This document shows, in pieces, positions 62,652 to 64,000 of a stretch of DNA of 64,000 bases. The first letter of the stretch is position 1. Every line of letters starts with the position of its first letter. This DNA is from Epiperipatus broadwayi (Eukaryota > Onychophora > Udeonychophora > Euonychophora > Peripatidae), in assembly GCA_028023455.1 (NCBI GenBank), contig JAQFVV010006740.1:304161-368160 (forward strand), written 5' to 3'. The translations under genes were made by a program, and so were the position numbers. The notes under the pieces were generated by a model that saw nothing but the letters and a program-made list of their open reading frames with translations, was not told the origin of the DNA and searched no databases.

Positions 62652-64000
62652 TCAAACTCGGTATCCGTTGAACTCATATTTGCTTTTCTTATTTTTTTTT
62701 TTATGATCTAATGTCTGGGGCATATCATCTTCACTAAGATCAATAGGCACTGCTGCATTTTTTCTACATTTGCTTTGCGGTCTGCCTGGTTTTTGGTTGG
62801 CAGTGTCATTTATTTTTGGGTCTGTAGGTGGCAAGCAAGGCACTAGATAGTCTATAATATCTTGCGAAGTTTTGTTAAGGGGTGTTTTTGATTGGTTGTG
62901 ATTTTGGCAATCACTTTTTAATAATTCTTGTTGAGATGGGCTATTTTCTTGTAACACTGGTTTATCCTTGTCATTCCATGATTGATTTTCGGGTAAAATT
63001 GATTCACTTTCGTCATTTACTGATTGCTCTCTGGTGATGTATAGATCGTCTGTTACACCATCATTAATTGGATTATTTTGATAGCAAATTGTAGTTGATT
63101 CACTTATCGGTTGAGAAGTGAAATCTGTGTTATTTGCTGGTGCATTTCCACATTGATGACTTGAGGTTACTCTCATATCACAGTGTTTACATTTAAGTTT
63201 TGGGCATGCATTTATAATATGCCTTCGTTGTTTGCAGTGAAAACATTGTGGTTTAAGTCCATGAATTATTAAGAGTAGCATCGCTTCGTGATCGGTTATA
63301 AGAGTGGGAATATCATTTGGATTTACGTTTTGATTTAATTTAACTTTAAAATGATAACTGTTTCCATAGATCGGTATCGGAGTTCCTTTTAAATATATAG
63401 GTTGAAAGGCAACAACAACTCCGAACGGTTGCATTAATTTATTGAGGTCATTTATTGTATAGTTAAATTACATATTTTTGATTGTGCCGGTAATAAAATT
63501 TTCTCTATATTGGTTAACTTTTACTAAAGCATATTTCCCTAATGTTTTAATTGTTTTATCAAATTGGTTTTTTTGTTCTTCGCTATAGAATTCAATAGCA
63601 AGATAGCAAGGATTTGGCTGATCTGCAATGCGCAATATAGAATCCCATAAATTATTTGTGCTTAATTCTTCGTATAGCAAATCCTTAGGAAATGTATACA
63701 GCGAACAATTTATATCTGTAATTGCAAGGATAACAGACCGGTCAGTAAAGAAACATTTAAATGACATAAACAGGTCATGTGGGATGGTCATATTAAAGCA
63801 TTCAAAAATTTTTAATAGACTTTCATTAGTCCAGATCTCTTCTTCTATTACGTTAACTGGTAATGGATCAGATTCTGAAATCACATCTAGTTTCATTAGA
63901 TCATTTATTGTTGAATGACGAAATCTTGAAACTGGAGCTTGATTTTTTTCCACATTCTGAGGAAAATCTCCTTTTTTAGTGGATGCTTTGATTGTGTCAG
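62652..64000 (-). pseudogene. ORF1 nucleic-acid-binding protein, one in-frame stop
   Basis: Open from beyond the window edge (DTIKASTKKGDFPQNVEKNQ) to 63471, one TAA at 63468-63470, then the same frame continues as FNYTINDLNKLMQPFGVVVA to 62652. A fold like an RNA-binding domain is followed by CFHCKQRRHIINAC (CX2CX4HX4C knuckle) and CKHCDMRVTSSHQC. The rest is polar, Q/N/S-rich. The end lies in an A11 run near 62690, where a one-base slip would extend it into MSSTDTEFEYTSDEGL. The protein would bind element RNA in a particle. Confidence 0.85.

Overview
The window is AT-rich, repeat-dominated nuclear DNA from an animal, most likely an invertebrate. I see no host protein-coding gene with a convincing exon, and no prokaryotic features. 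What it contains is remains of mobile elements (non-LTR retrotransposons of at least three lineages, a Penelope-like element, a possible LTR element and tRNA-derived SINEs), dense microsatellites ((AT)n, (ATT)n, and a roughly 730-bp TCTA-type tract), short palindromes and several unclassified dispersed repeats. The species cannot be named from the sequence; a mollusc or arthropod with a low-GC genome would fit, but that is a guess.

Layout. 1-1850: decayed L1/Tx1-like element on the minus strand, running off the left edge. 2.5-3.5 kb: four diverged tandem repeat units. 3.9-4.3 kb: 3' end of an RTE element. 5.2-5.6 kb: a hairpin, then a tRNA-derived SINE with a clean 16-bp target-site duplication (TSD). 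6.8-7.2 kb: remnant of an RTE 5' part. 9.8 kb: a long (ATT)n tract. 10.6-12 kb: Penelope-like element with YVDD reverse transcriptase and GIY-YIG endonuclease, minus strand. 13-25 kb: mostly featureless AT-rich DNA with exact duplications and dispersed repeats. 25.4-28.6 kb: RTE 5' and 3' parts in the same orientation with the middle missing. 29.6-33.3 kb: a cluster of palindromic repeats described below. 34.4-35.1 kb: tetranucleotide tract. 36-37 kb: possible LTR and primer-binding site. 41.3-42.3 kb: palindrome nested in a palindrome. 50.3-53 kb: Jockey/CR1-type element interrupted by an inverted-repeat insertion. 59-64 kb: a near-complete L1/Tx1-like element on the minus strand, ORF1 and ORF2 both broken.

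Most interesting result. A dispersed family of about 300-bp palindromic repeats (nine or more pieces here) carries, near its centre, a sequence that folds by eye as a type I hammerhead ribozyme. One copy (33087-33130, plus strand) keeps every core nucleotide and forms all three helices; other copies show decayed versions, one with a longer helix II (49.5 kb). Two copies are flanked by 13-14-bp direct repeats, which suggests RNA-mediated insertion rather than a DNA transposon. This resembles hammerhead-carrying SINE-like repeats and retrozymes known from other animals, but the palindromic layout is not one I recognise. A second, unrelated hammerhead candidate is at 48000-48041 on the minus strand.

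The coding remains do not form a pathway. They are independent self-copying elements, all apparently defective in this window.
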